A stretch of 64,000 bases of DNA. Source: Nostoc sp. PCC 7107. GTDB taxonomy: Bacteria; Cyanobacteriota; Cyanobacteriia; Cyanobacteriales; Nostocaceae. A model generated the notes under the pieces. It saw nothing but the letters and a program-made list of their open reading frames with translations, ran no database searches and was not told where the DNA came from. Position numbers and translations under genes: made by a program. The DNA is taken from contig NC_019676.1 of the NCBI RefSeq assembly GCF_000316625.1, positions 2,932,501 through 2,996,500 of the forward strand, written 5' to 3'. Numbering within the stretch: the stretch's first letter is position 1; the number at the start of each line of letters is the position of its first letter. Below, piece by piece: positions 27,909 to 35,129 of the stretch.

Positions 27909-28193
27909 TAAAACTGGCTATAGCTATAATTACTCAACCAAAAACGAAAGAATGATTTTGCAGGGGGTTTGGGGGATTCTCTCCCAAATCTTGCTGATTG
28001 TCTGATAAGTAAGCAGAAATTGAGAAATCAACTCTCATTACCTTAACTAAACCGTATTTGGTTATTGGGTACTATTTTAGACACCGAGATGAGGTTAATA
28101 CTTATCTTGCAGAACACCAGCATCAGGCAATTATGATTCAGCAGAAGATTGAACAGCAGTTTAATCCCGTTGGAATACGCGATCGCTTATTTG

Positions 28194-29675
28194 CTAGGCG
28201 ACACAATCTATTGGCGCAACCAAAATAAGTTCGTAGACTGCGATCGCTTCATCTTTGCCTTTTAACTTTACAGCTTGATCAACCAATTTTAACGAGAATA
28301 ATTCTGGTTGAGATAAGCTTTTAATCACTGATTCTGTTACCAAAGTGGGACAGCTATATTGCTTTGTTAAGCCTTCAATGCGAGAAGCAATATTCACGGC
28401 ATCACCGATGACTGTAGAATCAATGCGGCTAGTAAATCCGACTGTACCCATGACCACTTCGCCGCGATGGATACCAATCCCAATGCTAATTCTAGGTAAG
28501 TTTTTGGCAATGCGTTCTTGATTAAATCGCTCTAGAGATTGGTGCATTAAAATTGCGGCTTTGAGTGCGCCATCTGTGTTTTCATCATCAAATAATGCCA
28601 TGACGGCATCACCGATATATTTATCAATAAATCCACCTGCTTGATCAATTACTTCCCCGATACAAGATAGGTAGTCATTGAGAAAGCTAAATATTTCTCG
28701 TGGTGTCATCATTTCCGATATGGAAGTGTAGCCGCGAATATCACAAAATAAAATTGTGATGTGGCGCGTGACGGCGATACCCACCTCAATATTTTCAATT
28801 CCTGCGGGTGCGATCGCTAAAATAAATTTATTCGGGACAAATAATTCAAAAGATGCTAACGTCTGCTGTAATTTACTAAATGAACTTTGCAATGCAGCAG
28901 ACATCTCATTAAACGAAGTTGCTAATGCACCAATTTCATCAGCATTGGTAATTTCCGCACGGTGTTGCAAATCTCCCGCCGCAATTTGCGCCGCACTGGT
29001 TTGTAAGCGGCGAATGGGGTTACTCAATCGTCTCGCTAGAAGATAAGCACAAATCAAACTAACAACAATTCCCATAGCGCCGACTATCAATGCTTGATTG
29101 ACTGCATTGGCTACAGCACGGTTAACTTGTCGCAGAGAAACACCTAAGCGCAAAGTGCCGAGTTTTTGCCCCGATAACTGTTGAATAGTTGAAGCTACTT
29201 CGATAATTTTTTCGCCACGTTTAGCCCTGATATGATTACCAAAGTGGATATCTGCCAAGGCAAAGGTTTCTAGAGAATTAGACTTGGGCGACGCTGTTTG
29301 TGCTGCATCACTTACTTTTACTGGCACAATATCGGGAATGTATTGTCCTTGTAAATATTCCGGGGAAGCGGCAATAATTTGATTTTCTAGTCGCGCATCC
29401 GAGATTAAAACATAGACAAAATCTTCATTTTCTCGCAGCATCACATTTACATTCAGGCGGATTTGACTCCAGTTGCGTTCTTCCAGGTGATTCGCAAAAG
29501 AAGAAGTTCCCAACACCCTAGATAAGAACTTGGCTTCATTGAGTTTTTGCTGTCGATAAAGTGTATTTTCCGTTTTTGCCCATACCAACACAATTGAACC
29601 CACTAACGCCACACTTAATAGTGTCGTTGCAGTCATGATTCGGTTACGAATCGAACGGAAACTAAATAATTTCAT
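28194..29675 (-). CDS. Membrane-bound class III adenylate/guanylate cyclase with HAMP domain
   Basis: A 493-residue cyclase starting at ATG 29675 (an in-frame ATG further up exists). Two membrane helices (residues about 13-33 and about 198-220) enclose an extracytoplasmic sensor; a HAMP domain follows (LSNPIRRLQTSAAQIAAGDL), then a class III catalytic domain: ITILFCDIRGYTSISE with metal Asp, DKYIGDAVMALF and GTVGFTSRIDSTVIGDAVNIASRIEG. Its ATG overlaps the stop of the upstream lipoprotein gene (ATGA, 29672-29675), so the two are translationally coupled. Substrate specificity is not resolved. Confidence 0.92.
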   Translation of the reverse strand: MKLFSFRSIRNRIMTATTLLSVALVGSIVLVWAKTENTLYRQQKLNEAKFLSRVLGTSSFANHLEERNWSQIRLNVNVMLRENEDFVYVLISDARLENQIIAASPEYLQGQYIPDIVPVKVSDAAQTASPKSNSLETFALADIHFGNHIRAKRGEKIIEVASTIQQLSGQKLGTLRLGVSLRQVNRAVANAVNQALIVGAMGIVVSLICAYLLARRLSNPIRRLQTSAAQIAAGDLQHRAEITNADEIGALATSFNEMSAALQSSFSKLQQTLASFELFVPNKFILAIAPAGIENIEVGIAVTRHITILFCDIRGYTSISEMMTPREIFSFLNDYLSCIGEVIDQAGGFIDKYIGDAVMALFDDENTDGALKAAILMHQSLERFNQERIAKNLPRISIGIGIHRGEVVMGTVGFTSRIDSTVIGDAVNIASRIEGLTKQYSCPTLVTESVIKSLSQPELFSLKLVDQAVKLKGKDEAIAVYELILVAPIDCVA

Positions 29676-30682
29676 GGCGTTGGAGTTAATTCTTCTACAA
29701 ATGTTACCCAGCGTAATTGGCTGATTTTGGTAGGGCATTGAGAACTAAAAGCTAAAGTTACCGGGCCTCCCATTTTGGCGGGAATTAATTCGCGGCTTTC
29801 ACCCCAGCGAGTAACGAGTAAAATATCGCACTCAGCTAAATCTTTGGTAGACAAGCGTACTGGAGAATCATTATAAAATGGTGCTTTACCACGAATTATT
29901 ACCCCTCCCTGTGGAGGTAATGGTTGTTGAAGGGAAGTGAAAACATCACGCAGCCTGACTCCAGAGAGTTTAACTTTGCTGCTAGGCCAAGAAATTCTAT
30001 AGCCAACAGTTTGCTCTAAGGTAACTTGAGGTAATTGATCTAAGGTAGCTAAGTTAACTTGATGTTTACCAATACGCAGGTTAACTGATTCAGTCCCAAC
30101 TATGATGTGACTGACATAAAACGCCCAATTACTTGTGTCATATTTTTGCTTGAGTTGAGGATATTGGGTATAAGGAAAGACTAAATATAATGGCCCACCT
30201 TGAGCGCGGGCGATTGGTTTGTTATTTTTAGAGATCGCTAGTGTAATAGGGTATTTGAGTAAATCTTGGATGTTCAGCGTCGTTTGGTAAGAGTCAAAGG
30301 AAACAAAAGTAACATCCGTCACATCATTAACAAGCGCAAACTGTTGTAACAATACCGACACAGGCACACCACGAAAATCAAAAATCTCTTTAGAGTGCAA
30401 AATATCCAGAGGATCAACTGTTTTTACATGATGATTGGTTGCCAAAGCCTGTAACTGCGGCCAGTTTAACTTGAGAGATTTGCCAGTGCGTGTTTCACCT
30501 TGAATAGCTAAATTCCACTGACTTTGCTCTGCTTTTTTGGCGTTATCTGCCACAATTTTCGCATTGCGAGCGATCGCGTCAGTACGCCATACTTCCAGTT
30601 GTTCATCTGTTGGCTGGTTTGTGCAACCACCTAGACAGATAATTGCGATTACTAAAGGTGTTAAGGCTAAGTTTTTCCACAT
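29672..30682 (-). CDS. Lipoprotein with molybdopterin-enzyme-like fold, upstream of the cyclase
   Basis: A 336-residue lipoprotein: lipobox LGGC with C20 after a hydrophobic stretch. The rest resembles the sulfite-oxidase/YedY-type molybdopterin domain used twice, with segments like FDFRGVPVSVLLQQF, then GGPLYLVFPY, and in the second half VKLSGVRLRDVF. The catalytic cysteine of true enzymes is not evident, so it may be a ligand-binding derivative. Start-stop overlap with the cyclase suggests it serves as its periplasmic sensor partner; this is inference. Confidence 0.72.
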   Translation of the reverse strand: MWKNLALTPLVIAIICLGGCTNQPTDEQLEVWRTDAIARNAKIVADNAKKAEQSQWNLAIQGETRTGKSLKLNWPQLQALATNHHVKTVDPLDILHSKEIFDFRGVPVSVLLQQFALVNDVTDVTFVSFDSYQTTLNIQDLLKYPITLAISKNNKPIARAQGGPLYLVFPYTQYPQLKQKYDTSNWAFYVSHIIVGTESVNLRIGKHQVNLATLDQLPQVTLEQTVGYRISWPSSKVKLSGVRLRDVFTSLQQPLPPQGGVIIRGKAPFYNDSPVRLSTKDLAECDILLVTRWGESRELIPAKMGGPVTLAFSSQCPTKISQLRWVTFVEELTPTP

Positions 30683-30690
30683 TATTTAAG

Positions 30691-30728
30691 TGCTGTTAGC
30701 GGTAGCGGGGCGTTTAGCCCGTGCTGAG
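30691..30728. repeat. Dispersed repeat, copy A (GCGGTAGCGGGGC type)
   Basis: The word TTAGCGGTAGCGGGGC, then GTTTAGCCCGTGCTGAG, occurs here, at 36537-36574 and in variant form at 61007-61041. CGGGGC and GCCCG can pair as a small hairpin. Here it is in the spacer upstream of the lipoprotein gene. Confidence 0.75.
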
Positions 30729-30945
30729 AATTACCCCCAGCGACTGGAAGTCGCTCAGTGCAAGATATAAACGAGGTAATACAGTTTTACTCTGTGTGCC
30801 AAAATATCCTGGAAAAATTTAACTTTCTATAGCTGTAGCCAAACTCAGCACCTAGCACTTTGCTACAACCAAAATTCAAGAGTCACAATAGAAGACGCGG
30901 GCTGTCTACAAACAGTTATGCACTAAATTAAGGAGATTATTATCT

Positions 30946-33924
30946 GTGGTATTACAAATACAAACCAGCATCTACGAGCCTAAAACCCAGGAAATTGCTA
31001 AACAACTTTTAAGCGCTACTCAAGAAAATCGCTCGTTTTTAGCTTCCTTGCGTGACCAAATGCGCTGGGATGATAAATTACTAGCTTGGGCAATGAGTAA
31101 TCCGGGTTTACGAGTGCAGCTTTTTCGCTTTATTGATACTCTCCCGGCGTTACGCAGTAAACCAGAAATTGCTGCCCATTTACAAGAATATTTAGGCGAT
31201 GAAACTGTAGAATTACCAGCAGCCCTCAAAGGGATGCTCAATTTTGCTAACCCTGATTCTATGCCGGGACAGGTGGCGGCAACAACTGTCTCTACGGCGG
31301 TGGAAACATTAGCGCATAAATATATTTCTGGCGAAAATATTAAACAAGTCATCAAAACAGTTGAACGCCTGCGGAAAGAAAAGATGGCGTTCACCATTGA
31401 TTTACTTGGTGAAGCTGTAATTACAGAAGCAGAGGCGCAGTCTTATCTAGAACGTTATCAAGAATTAATTGCTCAATTAGTAGAAGCATCGAAGAATTGG
31501 ACGAATGTTGCGGCGATTGATCAAGCAGATGGTGAACAGTTAGCCAAAGTCCAAGTTTCTGTGAAATTAACAGCGTTTTATTCGCAATTTGACCCTTTAG
31601 ATGCTGAAGGTAGTGAGGAAAGAGTTAGCGATCGCATTCGTAATTTATTACGTTATGCCAAGGAGTTAGGCGCAGCTATTCATTTTGATATGGAACAGTA
31701 TGCGTATAAAGATTTAACTCTGAATATTTTGCAAAAGTTATTGTTAGAAGATGAGTTTCGCCAACGTACAGATATTGGCATAACAATCCAAGCATACTTG
31801 CGTGATAGTGAGCAAGATGCCAGAAATGTAATTGCTTGGTTGAAACAGCGCGGTTATCCGTTAACTATTCGCTTGGTGAAGGGTGCGTATTGGGATCAGG
31901 AAACTATCAAAGCAGCGCAAAAGCATTGGCCGCAACCTGTTTACAATGACAAGGTGGCGACTGATGCGAATTTTGAAACGATAACTCAGTTGTTGTTAGA
32001 AAATCATCAATATGTCTATGCTGCCATTGGTAGCCATAATGTGCGATCGCAAGCACGGGCAATTGCTATAGCCGAAAGTTTAAAGGTTCCCCGCCGTTGC
32101 TTTGAAATGCAGGTGTTGTATGGAATGGGGGATAAGTTAGCGAAGGCTTTGGTTGATCAGGGTTATCGGGTGAGGGTTTATTGTCCTTACGGGGAATTAT
32201 TGCCGGGGATGGCGTATCTGATTCGGCGGTTGTTGGAGAATACGGCTAATAGTTCGTTCTTGCGGCAGAATTTGGAGAATCGGCCGATTGAGGAACTACT
32301 AGCGCCGCCGGATATGTCTCACGCAGAGACGCGGAGGCGCGGAGAGGAAGACAAGAGTTTTGTGGGGGCGGCGGATACTGATTTTGCGGAGGAGGAGAGA
32401 AGGAAAAGGGCGGCGCAGGCTTTTGAGGGGGTGCGTCGGGAGTTTGGGAAGACGTATCTACCCCTAATTAATGGGGAGTATGTGAATACTCTCGATGTGA
32501 TTGATTCGGTTAATCCTTCTAATTACAGTCAGGTAATTGGCAAGGTTGGCTTGATTAGTGTGGAACAGGCACAACAGGCGATGCAGGCGGCGAAGGCGGC
32601 GTTTCCTGGGTGGAAGAAAACGCCTGTGAAGCAACGGGCGGATATTTTACGCAAGGCGGGGGATTTGTTGGAAGAACGCCGGGCGGAGTTGTCGGCTTGG
32701 ATAGTGTTAGAGGTGGGTAAGCCTGTTAAGGAAGCTGATGCAGAGGTTTCGGAGGCGATAGATTTTTGTCGGTACTACGCTGATGAGATGGAACGGCTAT
32801 ATCAAGGTGTTAATTATGACGTACCTGGAGAAACTAACCGTTATATCTACCAGCCGCGAGGAATTGCAGTGGTGATTTCGCCGTGGAATTTCCCGTTAGC
32901 GATCGCCTGTGGAATGACTGTGGCTGCTTTGGTTACGGGTAACTGTACGCTGCTCAAACCTGCGGAAACATCTTCGATTATTACTGCCAAACTCACAGAA
33001 ATATTAGTTGAAGCGGGGATTCCCCAAGGTGTTTTTCAATACGTTCCCGGTAAGGGTTCGCAAGTAGGGGCGTATTTGGTAAGTCATCCTGATACTCATG
33101 TAATTGCTTTTACTGGTTCTCAAGAAGTAGGCTGTCGCATTTACGCAGAAGCGGCAACCCTGAAGCCTCTGCAAAGGCACATGAAACGAGTAATTGCCGA
33201 GATGGGCGGCAAGAATGCGATCATTGTTGATGAAAGTGCTGATTTAGACCAAGCAGTTGTCGGGGTTGTGCAGTCAGCCTTTGGTTACAGTGGGCAAAAA
33301 TGCTCGGCTTGTTCGCGGGTGATAGTTGTGGAATCAATCTACGATGCTTTTGTTGGGCGGTTGGTTGAGGCGACAAAATCATTGAATATTGGCGAGGCTG
33401 ACTTACCGAGTACACAGGTAGGGCCTGTGATTGATGCTAACGCCCGCGATCGCATCCGGGAGTATATTGAAAAGGGTAAGGCAGAAGCAAAACTAGCTTT
33501 AGAGTTACCATCGCCAGCCCAAGGATATTTTATCGGCCCGGTGATTTTTAGCGAAGTCCCACCCGATGGCATCATTGCCCAGCAAGAAATCTTCGGCCCT
33601 GTGTTAGCTGTAATTAAAGTCAAGGATTTCGCCGCAGCGTTGAAGGTTGCTAACGGCACAAATTACGCTTTAACTGGCGGGTTATATTCCCGTACACCTT
33701 CCCACATTCAGCAAGCGCAGGAAGAATTTGAAGTCGGCAACTTGTATATTAATAGAAATATTACAGGAGCGATCGTCGCTCGGCAACCTTTCGGCGGATT
33801 CAAACTTTCTGGTGTCGGTTCCAAAGCAGGCGGCCCTGATTACTTGCTACAGTTCTTAGAACCACGGACAATTACAGAAAATATTCAACGCCAAGGCTTT
33901 GCACCCATAGAAGGCGCAGATTAA
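30946..33924 (+). CDS. putA: Bifunctional proline dehydrogenase / P5C dehydrogenase
   Basis: A 992-residue enzyme oxidising proline to glutamate. Residues about 1-455 are the FAD-dependent PRODH barrel (KVSVKLTAFYSQFDP, IRLVKGAYWDQE, GSHNVRS); residues about 500-990 are the NAD-dependent aldehyde dehydrogenase, with E752 in AEMGGKN and catalytic C786 in GQKCSACSR. GTG start with AGGAG upstream. The linker around residues 457-468 is encoded by a stretch matching a dispersed cyanobacterial repeat (CACGCAGAGACGCGGAGGCG). The DUF/DNA-binding part found in E. coli PutA is absent, normal for this group. Confidence 0.95.
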   Translation: MVLQIQTSIYEPKTQEIAKQLLSATQENRSFLASLRDQMRWDDKLLAWAMSNPGLRVQLFRFIDTLPALRSKPEIAAHLQEYLGDETVELPAALKGMLNFANPDSMPGQVAATTVSTAVETLAHKYISGENIKQVIKTVERLRKEKMAFTIDLLGEAVITEAEAQSYLERYQELIAQLVEASKNWTNVAAIDQADGEQLAKVQVSVKLTAFYSQFDPLDAEGSEERVSDRIRNLLRYAKELGAAIHFDMEQYAYKDLTLNILQKLLLEDEFRQRTDIGITIQAYLRDSEQDARNVIAWLKQRGYPLTIRLVKGAYWDQETIKAAQKHWPQPVYNDKVATDANFETITQLLLENHQYVYAAIGSHNVRSQARAIAIAESLKVPRRCFEMQVLYGMGDKLAKALVDQGYRVRVYCPYGELLPGMAYLIRRLLENTANSSFLRQNLENRPIEELLAPPDMSHAETRRRGEEDKSFVGAADTDFAEEERRKRAAQAFEGVRREFGKTYLPLINGEYVNTLDVIDSVNPSNYSQVIGKVGLISVEQAQQAMQAAKAAFPGWKKTPVKQRADILRKAGDLLEERRAELSAWIVLEVGKPVKEADAEVSEAIDFCRYYADEMERLYQGVNYDVPGETNRYIYQPRGIAVVISPWNFPLAIACGMTVAALVTGNCTLLKPAETSSIITAKLTEILVEAGIPQGVFQYVPGKGSQVGAYLVSHPDTHVIAFTGSQEVGCRIYAEAATLKPLQRHMKRVIAEMGGKNAIIVDESADLDQAVVGVVQSAFGYSGQKCSACSRVIVVESIYDAFVGRLVEATKSLNIGEADLPSTQVGPVIDANARDRIREYIEKGKAEAKLALELPSPAQGYFIGPVIFSEVPPDGIIAQQEIFGPVLAVIKVKDFAAALKVANGTNYALTGGLYSRTPSHIQQAQEEFEVGNLYINRNITGAIVARQPFGGFKLSGVGSKAGGPDYLLQFLEPRTITENIQRQGFAPIEGAD
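32318..32348 (+). repeat. In-frame dispersed repeat in putA linker
   Basis: TCTCACGCAGAGACGCGGAG continuing as GCGCGGAGAGG is one of the GCAGAG/GCGGAG-rich words scattered in Nostoc-type genomes; degraded relatives lie at 33943-33990 and 39440-39500. Here it is translated as SHAETRRRGEE between the two catalytic domains, in frame. Confidence 0.6.
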
Positions 33925-34000
33925 TTTCATAAAAACTCTCTGCGCCTCTGGTTACTGAGCGCAGTCGAAATTTACGCCTCCGCGTGAACTTTAAAGCATA

Positions 34001-34033
34001 AAAATCAGGTGTGTAATCCTCACCTGATTTTTT
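34001..34033 (+). terminator. Rho-independent terminator of putA
   Basis: Arms AAAATCAGGTG (34001-34011) and CACCTGATTTT (34021-34031), loop of nine bases, followed by more T. The IS630 copy begins within a few bases after it. Confidence 0.8.
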
Positions 34034-34036
34034 ATT

Positions 34037-35003
34037 TATAGCCGTAGCCATATTAGTTAGGAGGCTGCTTGCTTGAGAACGGTTTCTATTGCATCACGTA
34101 GATTATCGGATGTGGGTAACAACTTACGAACCCTACTTTTGAGCCATGCCCAACACTTTTCAATCCGATTGAGGTCGGGTGAGTAAGGGGGAAGATAAAC
34201 GACCTGGCATCCTGCGGCTTCAATTAATGAAGCAATGCGGCCACCATGATGAAATGTCGCATTATCTATAATCACCCACTCACCCGGACGCAAGACCGGA
34301 ATCAAACAAGTTTCTAGCCAGGTCTCAAACACAGTTCGGTTACACGCCCCTTCGACCGTAAATGGTGCAATCAATTGCCCCTCTCGATACCCAGCAATCA
34401 TATTAATACGGCCTTGCCGCCGACCCGATTTGAGTTCGTAGAAGCGTTCCCCAACTTCAGAGTATCCGTAGCCGTAGTTGTCGCGTTCATCCATGCCAGA
34501 CTCATCAACGTACACTAGATGCGATGCTTTCGGGTTTTCGAGTTGTGCTAAAAATGCCACTCTTTTGTCTTCCGAACGTTGACTATATCCGTATGTTTTT
34601 TTTACGCGAATGTCCTATTTTGATTAATGCCCTGGAAATCGTGCGCTGGCTTATCTCTCCTTCCCATAGCTGTGCCATTTCGCTTTGGGTTTTATCCCCA
34701 TGTTCTTTGACAAAGGTGCGAAACTTATCCCAGTCGCTGATTTTGTTATTCTGCTGCAATCAATCCTTTCCTTGCTTTGGGTTTGACTTCACCCGTTTCG
34801 GCTCGGCGCTGCAACCACAAGTTGATTGTGTTGCGACTGATATTGAACAGAACACTTGCCTCACACTTCTTGAGTCCGTCCAATTCAATCGCTCCTATGA
34901 CTTTTCGCCGGAAATCTTCACTATATGCTTTCGCCATTGAAATTGGGTAGATGCAATGCCAACTCTTCTAGTTTACGTCCTAACTTTGATGGCTATAGCT
35001 ATA
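34037..35003 (-). mobile_element. IS630-family insertion sequence, copy 2 (damaged)
   Basis: About 967 bp, related to copy 1 at 26963 but clearly diverged. Ends read TATAGCCGTAGCCA on the left and TGGCTATAGCTATA on the right, flanked by TA. The transposase reads on the minus strand in three pieces: an N-terminal frame that breaks early, a middle frame, and a DDE frame. It lies in the putA-helicase spacer. Confidence 0.88.
34057..34937 (-). pseudogene. IS630-family transposase, copy 2, frameshifted
   Basis: The N-terminal frame starts at 34937 (MAKAYSEDFRRKVIGAIE) and stops at GLIAAE near 34746. A second frame continues as QQNNKISDWDKFRTFV...ALIKIGHSRKK, so a base was gained or lost around 34745-34770. 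The usual -1 slip at eight A then leads into the DDE frame (YVDESGMDERDNYGYG, WVIIDNATFHHGG, SPDLNRIEKCWAW). With the extra shift it cannot make transposase in one slip. Confidence 0.82.
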
Positions 35004-35129
35004 GATAGACCAAAATATCGGGAATAAACGTTAAGAAAATTAAGGTAAAAGCTTATCTTTCCTATCAAATGCTAGGCGATCGCATACACATCGAAAATCA
35101 TTCATCAATCCAAAGAGAATTTTCAAACT

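Larger units (their letters stand above)
26963..27928 (+). mobile_element. IS630-family insertion sequence, copy 1
   Basis: About 966 bp. Terminal inverted repeats begin TATAGCTGTAGCCA on the left; the right end is TATAGCTATAGCC reading inward, with GATTAGGAC-like and TATTAGGAC further in. A TA dinucleotide at each end is typical of this family's target site. It carries one transposase made from two overlapping frames. It sits inside another element within the DUF433 pseudogene. Confidence 0.88.
26914..28057. mobile_element. Outer element inserted in the DUF433 gene (about 180 bp without the IS)
   Basis: Left end reads ATACGTTTCAGATAAG (26914 on), right end is the near-inverse, reading ATACGGTTTAGTTAAG on the minus strand (ending at 28057). 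It is flanked by 14-bp direct repeats differing at one base, TTGGTTATTGGG(C/T)A (26900-26913 and 28058-28071), taken as the target duplication. About 50 bp lie left and 130 bp right of the IS630 copy. It has no coding capacity and looks like a MITE-like or deleted IS. Confidence 0.55.
26726..28228 (+). pseudogene. DUF433 antitoxin-like gene, split by nested insertions and an early stop
   Basis: Two separated fragments rebuild one DUF433 protein of about 110 residues. Fragment 1 starts at ATG 26726 (MTLAIAL, then an in-frame TAA at 26747-26749, then AKPIETDPDGVVRVAKTR...EQYPSLQLPDIHLVIG). Fragment 2 continues from 28058 (LVIGYYFRHRDEVNTYLAEH...FNPVGIRDRLFARR) to a TAA at 28226-28228. A shared TTGGTTATTGGG lies at both break points (26900-26911, 28058-28069). 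Joined there the frame is continuous. The 3' end overlaps the cyclase gene antisense by 35 bp. No DUF5615 toxin partner remains. DUF433 proteins are often antitoxins. Confidence 0.75.

Noticed and set aside
26726-28228. Two separate small DUF433 genes on each side of the IS
   Set aside because: The fragments are complementary, share the duplicated TTGGTTATTGGG at the break and join in frame, so a single split gene is simpler.
34524-34940. Plus-strand frame of 138 codons within IS630 copy 2
   Set aside because: It is the antisense of the transposase pieces, which clearly carry the coding signal.
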